Part shown: piece after piece, positions 1 through 12,728 of the stretch
Layout: each line of letters begins with the position of its first letter
Position numbering within the stretch: position 1 is the first letter of the stretch
Source: Antedon bifida
Lineage: Eukaryota; Echinodermata; Crinoidea; Comatulida; Antedonidae
DNA length: 64,000 nucleotides
NCBI GenBank assembly: GCA_963402885.1
Contig: OY727098.1
Location: 124,001-188,000, forward strand
Reading direction: 5' to 3'
Made by a program: the position numbers and the translations under genes
Notes under the pieces: model-generated
Told to the model about the DNA's origin: nothing
The model's input: the letters and a program-made list of their open reading frames with translations, nothing else
Databases searched by the model: none

Positions 1-1547
1 TTCGCATTATGTTGAATCTGTATAATTATGTATAATCACCACCATAATAGTGGTACAGAGTATAGAGTACAAATCCTAGTATTGTTCTGAATTTTCAATC
101 ATTTGAGAAATAACTTATTTGTTTGAATAAAAGCCCCGCTTTGACTAATTGGGGTTTAACTCCCCACTAAAAAAACCCGAACAATAAACGCCACGGGACG
201 TTTTATTCTAATGAATGTGGTATTCAGCTTTATAGTCCTAGGTATCAACATAGGATTTGAGGTAGAATATAGCTTTAATTCTTTTTTCACATACAAAATC
301 TTCTCTATAAAAATTCAAAACCTTTGTTTTTTGGCAAGTAAAACTTAAAAATAAAGAAATTGTATTTAAAACTCATAAATCACAGCCATATAGATGTTGA
401 GAGAGTTTATTCTAAAGTTCAGTGTATGTCAAAGTTCAGTATATGTCATAAAATTATTATGAATAATAATAATGTTGTACAATTTTAAAACAGTAACATT
501 TTTTTAGATTATTTACTTTCTATTAAAAGTATATTTGTACAAATTGTAATGGGCACAAAATTGTTTTACTGTAATTTTTATTTTAAATTATTTAATTTTG
601 TTTTTCTTTAAGCAAATTATATTATTACATACAAAAATGTAGTTAGTATTTTTTAGTTCCAATCAAGCCTTTGTACAATAGAAGTATGTAAAGTGAAACA
701 TTAGAGGCTGACAATTTTACAATGCATTGTATTATACAAATTCCAAGATAAATAACAATTTATACAGCATTTTATTATATTGATGTAAACATATATTTTT
801 GATTATATTAATATGTATAATATTGTAACAAGCCACCAATAAATTCAGATGGCGCTATACTATATAATGACTTGATTTATATCATACCAGTTGTATTAAA
901 ATCTGAATATAAATACAATAATGTAGAGTGCAATATGATGTTATTCTTACACTACAAAAGATCAGAGCATAGAAAAAGAAATAACTAAGCAATTAAACCA
1001 ATCAAAATATAAATTTTATTCAGCCATAAATGACAAATCACACACACATTCTGTTATTTTTAAATATAAAACACTATATGAAGAGTACAATATGTATTTT
1101 AAATTTTAATGGAAGGCCAAATTTTGGGCAAAAAAAAATCATAGAAACCAAATACAGTGAGTAAGCAGATGGTAAAAGACAGATTACACTTCCTTTATTT
1201 ACACTTTCTTTCAATTACATCACAACATAGCTGTTATGTCACTGATCATTAGATATGTTGTTACGCTTTTTATAGACCACATATTTAATTAATATAACAT
1301 TTAATTAGGACAATATTTGTTCATTTTCCATTTCATTAATTTATTCATCATTAAAAAGAATAGAATAAAATACGTTATTATAATAGTACATATTTTGATA
1401 CTGAAATTCACCCAGACTACACAATAATTAAATTCAAATAATATGCTACTGTAATAAATAATAAAAATACCTCAGTAAAACATGAGTATAGTATATACAC
1501 TTAAAAACACATTTAAATCTTTCTTTAAAATATAAAACAAGAATACA

Positions 1548-1653
1548 ATAAAACCCCTAATCAGTGGACACTATCATGACCCAACGAAGTATCTCTTGAA
1601 TAGAGGTTGACCCCAGTGGGTGTCCCCTTAATAGGGGTTCTCTTGTATTTTCA
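1548..1653. mobile_element. Short copy of the 'GGGGACAC' inverted-repeat element
   Basis: The left edge reads ACCCCTAATCAGTGGACAC and the right edge reads GTGTCCCCTTAATAGGGGT, which are imperfect inverted repeats. The same edges bound larger copies in TTLL7 introns at 17402-18416 and 26865-27285. No transposase is present, so it is non-autonomous. Confidence 0.45.
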
Positions 1654-1770
1654 ATATTTAAACTAAACACTATTCAACAAATATTGAAAGCTACAATATT
1701 ACTGTATTTCAGTAGAGTATTATATATGCACACAATTCAAACAAAAACAAGCCATCCTATAACGCCCTAT

Positions 1771-1886
1771 TGTTTGTGACAAAAATGTGATGTGATGGAC
1801 ATGATGATGTCATATCACCATATTTGGGCATGTCACTACCATATTTGGGCACATCACACTTGTTTGACAGTGTAGACAGAACTTTA
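1771..1886. mobile_element. MITE, 'AGCTCTGTCTACACTATCAAA' family
   Basis: Contains the family interior (GTGACAAAAATGTGATG, GATGATGTCATATCAC, and tandem CATATTTGGGCA boxes) and the right terminal repeat ending CAGTGTAGACAGAACTTTA. The left terminus is degraded. Confidence 0.6.
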
Positions 1887-2488
1887 TTCTTCCAAATCAA
1901 TGTCCCAAACAGTCACTCGATTAAATAGGGATCATTTGGTGGATATGTGCGTTTTATAAATGTTACTATAAAAAATGTTAAAATGAACATTAAATGAGTA
2001 GAATGTAAACCTTTGCAGATGGCACAGTTTTGTACACCAATATTCCTGAGATTAAACATCTTCAATACAACTATTAACCTGGAATTTACTAAAATATTTT
2101 CCAGGCGTAGAAATTTATGGAAAATTTGACTTTCTTGACAAGTCATGGAAGTCACAGAAAGAAAAATACAAGATGAACATTTGTTTATAGACATCATTTA
2201 TACAATTAATTGCATTATATCATGTAACAATGAAAGGAATTTTGGCTAGAAATATAAAGAGTCAATTTCATGGAAAGATAACAATTGTGTATGGACCCTG
2301 TTAAAAGTTGGTTTTAATTTGACTAAAACTGCATATCTTGGCAAATAATACATCAAATGCAATATTAATACACACAAGCACAATAATAACATTGTTGTAT
2401 ACAACAGTTTTCTAAATTATATTACATGCATAAACACTATAAATACCATAGTTCAGTACTATAATATATATTTAATAAAAATCAATTC

Positions 2489-5400
2489 TCAAGCTTTCAA
2501 ATTCCAGTATGTTCGTCGATAAATCTTACTTAGGGTATCGTCAAATAACTGACGGTTGCTTCTGCCAGTTAGATAAGGACCATTTTGACTCCAGTAACTT
2601 CCATCGTCCACATGGAACGAAACACTACAAAGATAAAAAATGTTCACAAATTCATGTTAAGCTCTGTCTACACTATCAAACTTTATGACAAAAAAATGTG
2701 ATTGCCCATATATGATGGACATGATGATGTCATATCACTATCATATTTGGGAATATCACTACCATATTTGGGCACATCACACTAGTTTGATAGTGAAGAC
2801 AATGCTTTACAATGAATTTAATATGTACTACCAAATCTGGACACCCAAAATGTCTGGTTTTATGGAAATCTAAATAAGAAATAATTTAAGAATCTATGGA
2901 ACAATTCTGAATTTTGAGGAATTTCTGGTTTTCATATAATATTAAGTGAGGCAAGTCATTATGATTCTATATTTCAAAGTTTATTTTCAAGTTTCAAAAC
3001 ATTTATATACAGACTCTGAGAGTAAAAGATAATAAAATACAATAAAATAATGATATAAGGTCAGAGTTTGTCTTCAGTAATTCAAATTTCAGAATAGACT
3101 AATTATACAAAATAAGTGAAATATTCTGTAAATAAACTAAATACAACAATGAACTGGTAATTAAATAAAAACAATATAGTTTAATGTTCCAAATAGTTGT
3201 TAGTGACAGTTACAATGTCTCTAGGAAAGAGTACAGTAGTTAAAAGAAACAAACAATGAAATATTAACATAAATAACAAGTAAAACAAATATTAGAGAAA
3301 TAAAAACTAAAAGAAATTAAATGCAACAGAAAAAACAAACCTGAAAGATTAACAACTGTGTATTTTACCTCCTGTTGAACGACCTATCAAGAACACTTCG
3401 TTGTAATGGGGATACTGATGACCTAAGAGCAACAAGGGCTTCATCTGATGCTATTGAAGATATATCGTCAACATCTACCGACTGAAGACAGAAAATACAA
3501 AAATACAATACATGCTTTAATTCCTGAATGGTAATGACTGGATAGTGAGGACATGTGGCGCAGTGTGTTAGATATTGGATTACTGATCATGAGATCGTTG
3601 TTCGAATCCAACTCTCGCCGCATAACTTGTATCCTTAGGCAAGACACTTTACTTACATTTGCCTCTCTCCACCCAGGTGTATAAAATGGGTACCGGCTAG
3701 ATCAAGACACAACTTTGCACTGATTACTAGCTGCATTATTATGAGAGTACGTTTCCATACGTGTTTGATCCAAAAAATGACCGGGGTAATAATGTGCAGT
3801 GCTAATTATTATTAATAATAATGTTTGCCTCAAGCTGAACTTCAAAGACAAATAAATTTACCTCAAAATTTTTTTCCAAAGCTCTACTAATTTTATTCCT
3901 AATGTTGTGTGAAGTGTTCAATGAATAGTCTCCTAATCTCTGACGTAGAGTAGGTTTCATTAACGTAGGACTTAGTGACCTTGTCCGAGCTCGTCTAGGA
4001 GAGCGAGGAGAGTAAGGCAGTCGACCATACTCAACATCTACACCAGATGATGTCCTCACTATACTACTGAGTCTCAACTGGTTCATATCTTCAAGAATTT
4101 CTGTAATAAAACACTATTTGTTTAAGTTTCTGTAAAGCTTGGTTCCCACTAGAAAGAAGTGTTGCTCATATGCAAAGTAGAAAAAGGTGTGGGTTCAAAC
4201 TTGTGACTTACAAGGGTTATGTTTGCACAACACTTTGCGTCAATATGTTGCCTGTACATCCTTGCATTGCATCCTAGTGGGGAACAAGCATAAGGGGCCC
4301 CATCAGGATATAAATCCTCTTTTGGGAATGTAGAGGGCTATGTTATAGATTGAATAGAAAATTTCATTAGTAAGTTATTTTACAAGATTTCTTATTTTTA
4401 TATCTATTACTCCTCACCCTGAGTGTCATCACTGATGGTTGATAAGCTAACAAGGTCCAGAGCCTTCCTTCTATTTTCTTCAAACTGTAAACAAAATTAC
4501 AAAAGTCACATACAATATGGTCGTCTATGAACTAATGGGGTTCTGAGGGAGTAATTGCTTAGTTTGCCTGGCTTTGCAGGTGTAATACATTTTCTACATC
4601 ATGGTCTATATCAATAAGCTAAAGTTTACAGAAGGTTTAATATTATAGTTGTGTGAATTTCTGTAAACTTATTGAATAAAGACGTTTGTACATTCTCACC
4701 GTATCATATCGGATTCCATTATTTGGATGGTAGTTGTACCGATGTCCCCAGTAACGGTGACCATAGTAACGCTTATATACTCTACAAATTGTGCAATCCT
4801 TTTCAGATACATATCCTAAAGAAAAAAGTATTTGCATGATTGATCATATAAAGAGTACATCATGGAGGACAAAATTGAAAGCATTTACAGTCACCTCAGA
4901 ACTACTAAAAATAACAAGGAAATATAAGGAAATTGTGGCCTTAAGCTCTGTCTACACTAAACCTAGTTTGACAAAATAAGTTTGATGTGTCTACATATGG
5001 TAGTGATGTGTCTACATATGGTAGTGATGTGTCTACATATGGTAGTGATATGTCAAAATATGGTAGTGATAAGACATCACAGTGTTCATAATATGGGAAC
5101 ACCACATTTTTTGTCACATAAAGTTTGATGGTATAGATAGAGCTTTACAGACCTTGTAAAAGTTTTCCAGGTTAACAAAATCACTTATATCAGACACTAT
5201 AGATAGACTGATGTTCACACACTGATTTTAAAATAACATATAAGCATTGCAAAAGCACTTTTCATTTAAAATTTAATTGGATTGTGAAAAACAAGACAGT
5301 TATCAACAGACATACGTGTAATTGTGCCATTTGATTTCCGAAGACTTTTAGAAGGAGCAGTGGCTGGTCGCCGTGGAGACAAGGACCTTGCTCTGGATGG

Positions 5401-8280
5401 AGATACTGCTCTGTTTTTTGTGTCTACCTGCAAAAACAAAATACAGTATGAATAACTAATAAATTACATTATTACATGAAGTGACAAATTGATTGAAGAA
5501 ATCAGGATAAACTTACTCTTTTATAAAAGAATGGAGGTCTACCATCTTGTGGCGGAGTACTGTTGATTGTCTTTGGTTTTCGTTTACTGTTGCTTGAATG
5601 TTTTTGCGGTGATCGCATACGGGAAGATGATGTTGCTAATTCATAACTTTTGGTTCTTAAAAACAATATAACGTTTTTATTAGACAAACAAGCTTTACAA
5701 TTCGTTAACACAAAATGTCATTAGACTAGAAAATTTGACAAAATTGAAAGAAGTTCTTTAACAGATAAATTTCTGTTGAATATCAAATCAATTATTTTTA
5801 CATATACCAGTATTCAGGTGTGCTTTAATTTGTAGTGGCACCTTTTGGTGCTTTTCCAAATTCAATGAACATACTGATAGTCAATCTTTTTTTTTTCAAA
5901 GAATCAATACAGTAGTTCTTTGATCTATAAGTGGCAATTAAATTTGCTTTTAAATGTGTGTAAAAACTAACCTCTTTTTGGTCCTTCCTCTTGCTTTGGC
6001 AGGTGATACAATTCTCTCTACAGGGTTTTGAACTGATAATGATTTAAACTCATGGTATGTTGCAGAGGTACAGTCACGCACTGTTGTCACACAGGAGAAC
6101 TCAAGCTTGGGTGAAATCCCCTGTACATAAAATAGATACTGGATTGATTATACAGTATGTGTGTGCATTCCATTTATGTATACAATGGATGTAAGTTTTA
6201 TACAATAAACTTACAAACAAAATTTCTTTTAACAATAGATACCATAAAAAAAATATCTATCTAAATCTCACAACAGGATGCCGAGTTCCGGAGATCAAAG
6301 GGATTATCTGTGGCATCTTAACAGACACTGCGCCGCAGAGAATATGTACATAGTACAGTAATGTGGTATTTGTCGCAGCCAAACATAAGATCAAAGGACT
6401 GTTACGAGTTCCTATTGTGGCAAGACAAGCTCAGTGTTCTGTTGTTAGATTGCCTTGAGCCTACTTACATTGAACCAAACTGTTTTCTTCAATAAGATTT
6501 CACGATCAGCATCAGCATACGCAGGAGTCAATGTGTTCTCAGGATAGAGAAAATCCCTGGCAGATGTACGATAGTAGGCTAGAAGCTGACCTTCTGAATA
6601 GTAGTCAGGTGGAAGTTGGATTAATTCAATTATCACAGTTTCTGCCTCTAAGACATAGGTCATGTGTGCTGGATCCATACAGTTTGTGAACGTCTGAAAT
6701 TTTAAAATGCATGCTACACTTACGACATATTTAAATGAGTAGGCCTCAGAGCCTTAATATTAGTACAACAAATAACCATGAAGAGCAATTGTTTTATGTG
6801 TGTTCATCTTCAATCATATTATTTTTTAACTTGACAACATAATGAATGGCATTCAGGTACACATCCACTCACTGTAACAATTTTAAAATTGCTTGAGCAC
6901 TGATATTCAATGTCCATTGCCACTTGAAAAAATGAAATATACACACTCTACAAAATGGGCTTTGGTCCATCTTGACTGGGTGGCAGCCACCTTACATGCC
7001 TTAGTCCTTTATCTGTGCCACCACACAGATTTTGGAATATGCCAACATTTTATGTACCGTAATTGACAGCAGAATGTACAGCAAGAGCAGGGAAGAATGT
7101 AATTTCACTCTTCCCTTGTAAGAGTATAGCATGGAGTTATAAGTATAGAGAGGACAACAGATGTTCCAAACCTCCCGTTTCATCCAATCTTCCAAATATT
7201 ATCAAAATCTTTCAAAATTTTGGTTTTTGATAAAAAAAAAATGTTCAAAACCATGTTTACTCAGTTCTCAACTTAAGTTAATTTCTGTATTTAATAGATA
7301 ATTACATCAGATCAGTTGCTAGAATGTGCAATGCACCTCTAACTGAAAAACCAATTGCACAAGGTGGTTTGTGATAAGTTTAAAACATGTCAAATATGTT
7401 GGAGGTTGGAACATCTGGGAAAACAAAACATACTGTACCCTGTCAAATGACAAAACTTGGTGAAAAAGAAATGGGAAAACAGGAGGAAGACACAAAGTGC
7501 GCCTCTGCTGGCCAAGCATGGTAACTTGAAGGTATACATCTTCACGACTTGACAATACAGAACCAGGGCATGTGACCTGTTGAGGAAAAAATAATAATCA
7601 ACAGTTTCAGCTCTCTCTCCCAAAGGAGTACAGAATTGGTTTATCAGAACATGTCTATACGAGAGGGCAGCCGACCATCCTGTAAATCCTATTTTAGACA
7701 ATGCCTGTAGGCTGTAGCTAGTTCGTCGAATAGATGCATACCAGCTTAGATAAGGCCAGGCTGAAACAAAAATAACATAGGCCTACCCATCAGATTAGGA
7801 ATAAATAAATAATACTTATAATAATAATACTTTTTTACCATCAGAGTCATACATCACTGGAATTCTCTGCCTGAATATGTAATACAAGCCTCTTCAGTGA
7901 ACATCTTTAAGTCTAGACTTGACAACTATTTTCGGCTAGAAATGGAATCTAATAGGCACTAGCCTAAACTATTTCCATCAAACATTAAGTGTAAGTGTAA
8001 GTGTATAATAATAGTTCGGTAGGCCAGATTGAGATAGATAGATAATAGGCCTACTCATCTTTATTAAGTACTTTATCCTAGGCCTAGGTCTATATGAAAG
8101 TGTATTATCATTGTTGACGTTTAAATCATTCCATACTACATAGATAGAGGCCTAGCATTATTGATAGAGCAAAAACCAATTTTTAAAAATTTAATAATTT
8201 TATTTCAATATAATAATTAATAATAATCTTACAGCATGAACATTTAAATCAACACTCAGACGTAAAGCTTTTCTTGGCAT
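2489..8280 (-). CDS. SPATA6: Spermatogenesis-associated protein 6 (SPATA6), complete
   Basis: Eleven coding exons on the minus strand: 8280-8233, 7576-7439, 6693-6469, 6120-5972, 5655-5517, 5427-5316, 4815-4700, 4484-4418, 4100-3862, 3481-3369, 2624-2489. All junctions are GT-AG, the phases close, and the product is 493 aa; human SPATA6 is of similar length. The start MPRKALRLSVDLNVHA and the following VTCPG, LSSREDVYLQV and FPFLFHQVLSFDR match the conserved N-terminal domain (residues about 1-137), which continues with VIIELIQLPP and the ARDFLYPEN block. The middle is basic and rich in Ser, Pro and Arg, as expected of a flexible linker. The C-terminus RQLFDDTLSKIYRRTYWN is the other family hallmark. 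From family knowledge, SPATA6 is needed for the sperm head-tail connecting piece and associates with axonemal or cytoskeletal proteins. Length favours SPATA6 over the shorter SPATA6L, but an invertebrate copy may be ancestral to both. Introns carry two MITEs, a SINE and a LINE remnant. Confidence 0.93.
2658..2809. mobile_element. MITE, 'AGCTCTGTCTACACTATCAAA' family
   Basis: Nearly full copy in the last SPATA6 intron. It starts TAAGCTCTGTCTACACTATC and ends with the inverted form TAGTGAAGACAATGCTTTA. The interior has GATGATGTCATATCAC and repeated CATATTTGGG boxes. Confidence 0.75.
3545..3812 (+). mobile_element. tRNA-derived SINE
   Basis: An A-box-like TGGCGCAGTGTG and a B-box GTTCGAATCC are spaced as in a Pol III promoter. 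They are followed by a SINE body (AGGCAAGACACTTTACTTAC, CTCCACCCAGGTGTATAAA, CCGGGGTAATAATG) and an ATT-rich tail. The body resembles conserved cores of deuterostome SINEs; I cannot name the subfamily without a repeat library. It lies in an intron of SPATA6. Confidence 0.75.
4942..5147. mobile_element. MITE with expanded interior repeats
   Basis: Bounded by TAAGCTCTGTCTACACTA and ATAGATAGAGCTTTA. Unlike other copies, the interior box ACATATGGTAGTGATGTGTCT is tandemly repeated about four times, showing a young minisatellite arising inside the element. It lies in an intron of SPATA6. Confidence 0.7.
7843..7995 (+). mobile_element. 3' end of a non-LTR retrotransposon (5'-truncated)
   Basis: The plus strand encodes HHWNSLPEYVIQASSVNIF followed by KSRLDNYF and a stop near 7965. 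This is the usual C-terminus of CR1/Jockey-type reverse transcriptases (pattern WNSLP-x-V-x-A-x-S-x-N-x-FK-x-x-LD). The short tail TGTAAGTGTAAGTGTATAAT resembles a LINE 3' microsatellite. It lies in SPATA6 intron 1. Confidence 0.7.
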
Positions 8281-8560
8281 TTCTGTAAATGCATCTGACT
8301 AAGTTGAGGCTAAACTCTAAAATATGCTAGGCCACACTGTAGGCCAACTGTCGTTCATTCCAGAATTTGGATCGGGTAAATAAGCCACTTCCTAGGCGTC
8401 TTGTTTGCACTCTCGCCGCTGCAAAAAACACAACCACTTTATCGAAAATCAACAAGCGTCTCGATGGACGCCAAATTCCATTTAACCAATCAACAACTTA
8501 TTGCACGCATGATTGGACAGAAAGCATGTTTTTTTTATGGTAGTTCAACAACTTTTTTCT
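8281..8560 (-). promoter_or_regulatory. Probable SPATA6 promoter and 5' UTR
   Basis: Immediately upstream of the SPATA6 start on the minus strand, base composition becomes GC-richer. Two oppositely oriented CCAAT/ATTGG boxes occur at about 8486-8490 and 8512-8516, with CTCGCCGCTGC nearby. No TATA box is evident. The promoter call is inferred from position and composition. Confidence 0.35.
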
Positions 8561-8867
8561 TTTTTAATACATTTTGAAGTTTTGAATATTGTATAAAAAA
8601 AACAAAAATAATTATTTCACATATAGGCCAAAAAAGACAAAATAAACGGTCATAGCTTAAATCGGACAACCGGTTTCATGGTCCGACCGGTTCACTATTC
8701 CTTTTTTCCCCATTGTGGGGCCTACATGTTTTTGCAAAAAGTTGCTGTTTTGATTAAATGTTTTGATAAAAAAACATTTTCATCTTTAATTAGCCTTTGA
8801 TATTCACAATACATGGTATACAAGACAGGCTGGAAACCTAAGCACAGGCAAATGAAAGCAAGCATTA

Positions 8868-9113
8868 GCATTATTTTATACGCACGGTTTGCTTATCAGC
8901 TGTTGTACAATATTTTGGGGTCGTTTCCAGCACATCACCAGATGCATTGATGTTGTCGCCTCATGATTTGTGGTGGAAATGGGGACGTTATAATTATGTG
9001 AACCCCAAACAGCTCGCATAGCTTTTAACTCTATTCCACCAACCAGCGTGGGAATCGAACCCACGACATTTGTGTATTAACACGACGCTCAGTCGCCTGA
9101 GCTAACCGGTCAT
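8868..9113 (-). mobile_element. tRNA-derived SINE, minus strand
   Basis: The head, read on the minus strand from about 9113, is tRNA-like: GACCGGTTAGCTCAGGCGAC carries an A box, and GTGGGTTCGATTCCCAC is a perfect T arm with a B box. The acceptor halves GACCGGT and GCTGGTT pair with wobbles. The anticodon stem does not close properly, so this is not a working tRNA gene. A body of about 160 bp follows. Confidence 0.65.
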
Positions 9114-9206
9114 CTTGTTGAACAAGGTTAATTTATGTATATTTATGACGTAATGATGAATTACGTAATACACGTATAAATAGACAATTATCAGCTGTTC
9201 TGTCAT

Positions 9207-9285
9207 GTACTTTGTGGCGTAACGGGTAATGCTCAGGTGTGAGTGCTCTCAGCTCTAGAGGAGTGGGTTCGAACCTCTACGGATA
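9207..9285 (+). mobile_element. tRNA-like SINE head
   Basis: TGGCGTAACGGGTAATG resembles an A box and GGTTCGAACCTC a B box, at tRNA spacing. The T stem has mismatches, so a functional tRNA is unlikely. It may be the promoter head of a short SINE ending in the T-rich stretch after 9290. Confidence 0.45.
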
Positions 9286-9539
9286 TTTGTTTTTAAATGG
9301 AAAATTAATATTTTTTAATAAGTTTTTCTTTTATTTTTTGAAAGAGAGATATTTAAAGGGTTGAAAATGTCAGACCTAGGCCTTAACAAGTGGACCTTTT
9401 TAAAAAAAAAAAAAAATCAGAAACAAAGTTGTATGGAATTCATTTCGGCTTATTACGTCTCTCTGTTTTTTTACCAAAAATGTGTGATCTAGCGCCACCT
9501 ATTTTTACGGTAACTAAGGGAGACACACATTGATTGTTA

Positions 9540-9945
9540 TCACGTGTTCAAGCGTAAGGACGGACGCGACGACTTAATTATTTACAAACAAGATTTAAGT
9601 AGAGAGAGATGGGGACGGGGTAATTGCGATTTCGAGGTCAGCCTGTTGTTAAACTATTATAATCGATACATATCGATCAATTTATTAAGTGGAATGTAAC
9701 TTGTGTTTATACGTCTTATAGTGCCTCATTAACACCTCATATTGCAGGGATTACATCCAGCCTGCAGGTTAAATACAACACTAATCTGCATCATCAGTGC
9801 CAGTGAGTGGGTGAGTCCATCGCGGTCAGAGTTCGACTGCTGCTGTTGTCACACTATATACGGCTACGCTACCTAGGCCTAGGCCTAACATTTCAGCCTA
9901 GTCATCCCATATAGCTAGATAGATGTTGTCAGTGTTCGAGGCGAG
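9540..9945 (+). promoter_or_regulatory. CpG-richer stretch, possible TTLL7 first (non-coding) exon
   Basis: This is the GC-richest part of the interval between the SPATA6 and TTLL7 starts, with CGTAAGGACGGACGCGACGA near 9553. It ends with a good splice donor, GAG/GTACGT at 9945/9946. The exon with the TTLL7 start is preceded by an acceptor (TTTGCAG ending at 15140), so an upstream untranslated exon is expected. This is a candidate only. Confidence 0.3.
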
Positions 9946-9992
9946 GTACGTTGTTGATGGGAATTATTTCATTGTATGTGTTTTGAACGATT

Positions 9993-10198
9993 TGCGCAAT
10001 TTGAAATTGCGCAAAAAAATCCTTGCGCAATTTGAAATTGCGCAAAGAATTCTTGCGCAATTTGAAATTGCGCAAAGATTTTCTTGCGCAATATTAAATT
10101 GCGCAATCAACTTGCGCAATTTCAAATTGCGCAAGAAAATCTTTGCGCAATTTCAAATTGCGCTGCACAATTTGTAAAATTTTCAAATTGCGCAGCAG
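9993..10198. repeat. Cluster of TTGCGCAA palindromes
   Basis: Eleven exact copies of the palindrome TTGCGCAA plus two partial ones, mostly paired as TTGCGCAATTT-G-AAATTGCGCAA. About 10064-10170 is also a larger inverted repeat: arms of about 52 bp, nearly complementary, flank a loop of about 5 nt around TCAAC. The core equals the consensus C/EBP/bZIP site. The second cluster is at 12597-12728. Confidence 0.85.
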
Positions 10199-10332
10199 AA
10201 TTCTACAAGAATGCGTGCCAACGTCGACGATCGGTTAACAATAATAATTTATTGGAAACTAATAAAATGAAACATAATAAATGCGAAGATAACATGTGTA
10301 TAATACACAGCATAAATGGTATACACAATTAA

Positions 10333-12357
10333 ATAATAATAATAATAACTTTATTGAACATACGCCTTTAAATCGGCGGCACACGTTCTTCTGGACGGTG
10401 CGTTCTTACATACATTACATAAAATATAAAGAGAAAATAAAAGAAAAAACATTTAAATGAAAGGAAACGAATTGTACAAAAAGAAACTAAAAACTAAAAA
10501 GCAAAAAGTACAATACTTAACTTTGATGGAGTGTTATTATTTATTATTAGTATTATTATCAATGTTATTAATATGTTAATTTTAAAGAAAATATTATTAG
10601 ACCTATTATTAAAAATGTCATTTAATTTAAATATTATATTGTTTAAATATTATTTAATTATTTATGTTCTTGTTAATACTGTATATCATTTAATTATGTT
10701 ATGAGTTATGATCTTTATTTGTTATTTAGTTACAGTGGTATTATTTTTATTATTATTTCGATTTTCCTAATTTTAATATTTAATCTTATTTTTAGTGTTT
10801 TATTAACTATTTTACCTCAAATTATAATCCTGATTTAATTGTGTTTTTAAAGTTTTGTAAATATAAATTTAAAGTCTCCATGCAGCAGTTAAGTGTTGTT
10901 TACAATGATGATACAAAATACAGATATAAATAAAAGGCCTAAAAAAAATTACATTTGCAAAATTAAAAAATTACATTATAGGCCTAAAGTTAAACATAAG
11001 ACAACAACAGAAATTTACACTATGCAAGTCTTACTCTGCAATACAGAACGGAAATCGGGTACAATCTCTAGATCTATTAATTGATAATTGCGGAGCGCTT
11101 TTTCCATGCTCTTTTGGCATATATTTTGCAAAATTTATCAAGTATTAGATGGGTTTCTTTACTGAACACATGATAGTCACTTCCAAGTGTTAGGTGTATT
11201 TTAACATCAGTATTAGAATTTATGAATAAGTGCCAAATATGATTAAGGTTAGAAGATTGCAATTGTAGTTTTAATCTCATGGTTTCTTCTTTTCTAATGT
11301 CGTCGTAAGCAGGACATTCAAATAGGAAGTGTGTTACGTTTTCTATACGTTTCATATTGCATAGACTACATAAACCATCACTTTCAGGTAGCCAATTGCA
11401 TTTTCTACCTTCTAATGGCAGAGTATTTGTGCGCAGCTTAAATTTGATGCTTGCCCCTTCAAAATCTGTTTTGTCCAGAAGGTAAGTTTCAAGACAAGGG
11501 GTTTTTTTTAAAGATTTGTATTCGTTGAGTGATGATTTTGTATTTAACTCTTGGCTCCAATTAGTAATTGATAAATCAAAGAGAGATTGTTTAAGAGGGC
11601 ACACCCAATGTGAATTAACAATTTCTTTGTTATTACAAATATATTCAAATATATCATTTGCATTACCTTTAGTAAATAGGTTTTCTAAGTGATTGACAAT
11701 CTTATAACTTAATAGATTAAAATTACAGTTTAAGTCAAGCAAAGAAGTAAGTAATAGTTTTGGCCATCGATTGTGATCCATCAATAAAATACGATTGAAA
11801 AAATTTATCCTATAATTATCCTGTATAACAGAAATAGGCGACCAGCCAAGTTCGCCGTATAACGCTGTCCGTGGTGTATTACGTGGTGCTTTTAAAATAC
11901 ACCGTGCCATTTGAAGCTGCAATTTTTCAAGTTTATCAACGTCAGAATAACTACCACACCACGTTGAGCAAGCATAATTAATTGACGGTAAAGCGATTAC
12001 CTTCCATAAAATATCACCGTAGTATATGCGGTTGAAGTTATTACAATTGTCAATAATTGACTTGATATAAGCAATTAGGCGATTTCCCTTTTTAATTACA
12101 TTTTCAAAATGAACATGATCATTTAGATTACGTGATATAAAAACACCTAAATACTTATAAGTATCGACTTCTGAAATGCCATAATCTCCTAACTTCCATA
12201 TCTTATTTTTATCACTCATTGTAACTTGAAATAAATCATAATAAATGTAAAAATAACAAAAATTAATGTAGTGAGTAATACACAACAGAGCCATATATAT
12301 ATATGGCTCTGATACACAACATAGTCTAACGCCACCAACGTTTAGACTTGCTATCAA
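10333..12357 (-). mobile_element. 5'-truncated non-LTR retrotransposon
   Basis: The minus-strand frame 12357-11077 (426 codons) encodes the region after the catalytic core of a reverse transcriptase. KYLGVFISRNLNDH, ALPSINYACSTWCG and LQLQMARCILKAPRNTPRTA are typical of LINE ORF2 C-terminal halves. A C-terminal zinc-knuckle-like CxxC-H-C (LCSLCNM, HFLFECPAYDDIR) follows. A 3' UTR of about 700 bp ends at CAATAAAG followed by a TTA microsatellite at 10333-10354. The catalytic YxDD region and endonuclease are missing, so the copy is dead. Homology probably begins near MSDKNKIW (about 12220). The first 40 or so residues look like read-through of flanking DNA, including the 24-bp palindrome AGAGCC(AT)6GGCTCT at 12287-12310. 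Confidence 0.8.
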
Positions 12358-12596
12358 ACATAGCCAGTAGGCTCAAAGGTCTATCTTTGGTAGGCTAGAG
12401 TAGTATTAGCCGCCCGCCGTGCCCGCCGGGAACACCACCGCTTTGTTTTCATTCGTCGGGTCTTCGACGGTATGCTAACAATAACAATATTTTCACTACT
12501 AAAATAAGGAAATGCGATATTATCTTTAATTTTGAATCATTCTTAGAAATTACTATAAAAATATGAGTGTGCATGATTTCACAATCTGTCGAAAAA

Positions 12597-12728
12597 CCTT
12601 GCGCAATTTGCAGATTACTTGCGCAATTTAATACGTTGCTTGCGCAATTTGAAACACATGTTTCAATTCAAATTGCGCAAGGAATTGTTTGCGCAATTTT
12701 AAATTGCGCAAATCGTTCAAATCGCGCA
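12597..12728. repeat. Second cluster of TTGCGCAA palindromes
   Basis: Six exact TTGCGCAA motifs, with linkers such as TTTGAAACACATGTTTCAA that are themselves partly palindromic. With the first cluster it flanks the LINE, so the LINE probably entered a longer array or composite repeat. Confidence 0.75.

Larger units (their letters stand above)
1..2488. other. AT-rich intergenic stretch
   Basis: No coding region is recognisable on either strand; the short open frames have random-looking composition. The right part may hold the 3' UTR of the minus-strand SPATA6 gene, whose stop codon is at 2489-2491. An ATTAAA-like signal follows the stop on the minus strand at about 2470, but I cannot place the cleavage site. 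Two short transposon remnants are listed separately. Confidence 0.5.

Noticed and set aside
9048-9113. Minus-strand tRNA gene
   Set aside because: The T arm and acceptor pair, but the anticodon stem does not, and a SINE body follows, so it is the head of a SINE.
9923-10332. Plus-strand frames of 84 and 82 codons
   Set aside because: They run through the TTGCGCAA palindrome cluster and have low-complexity composition (repeated AQFEIAQ).
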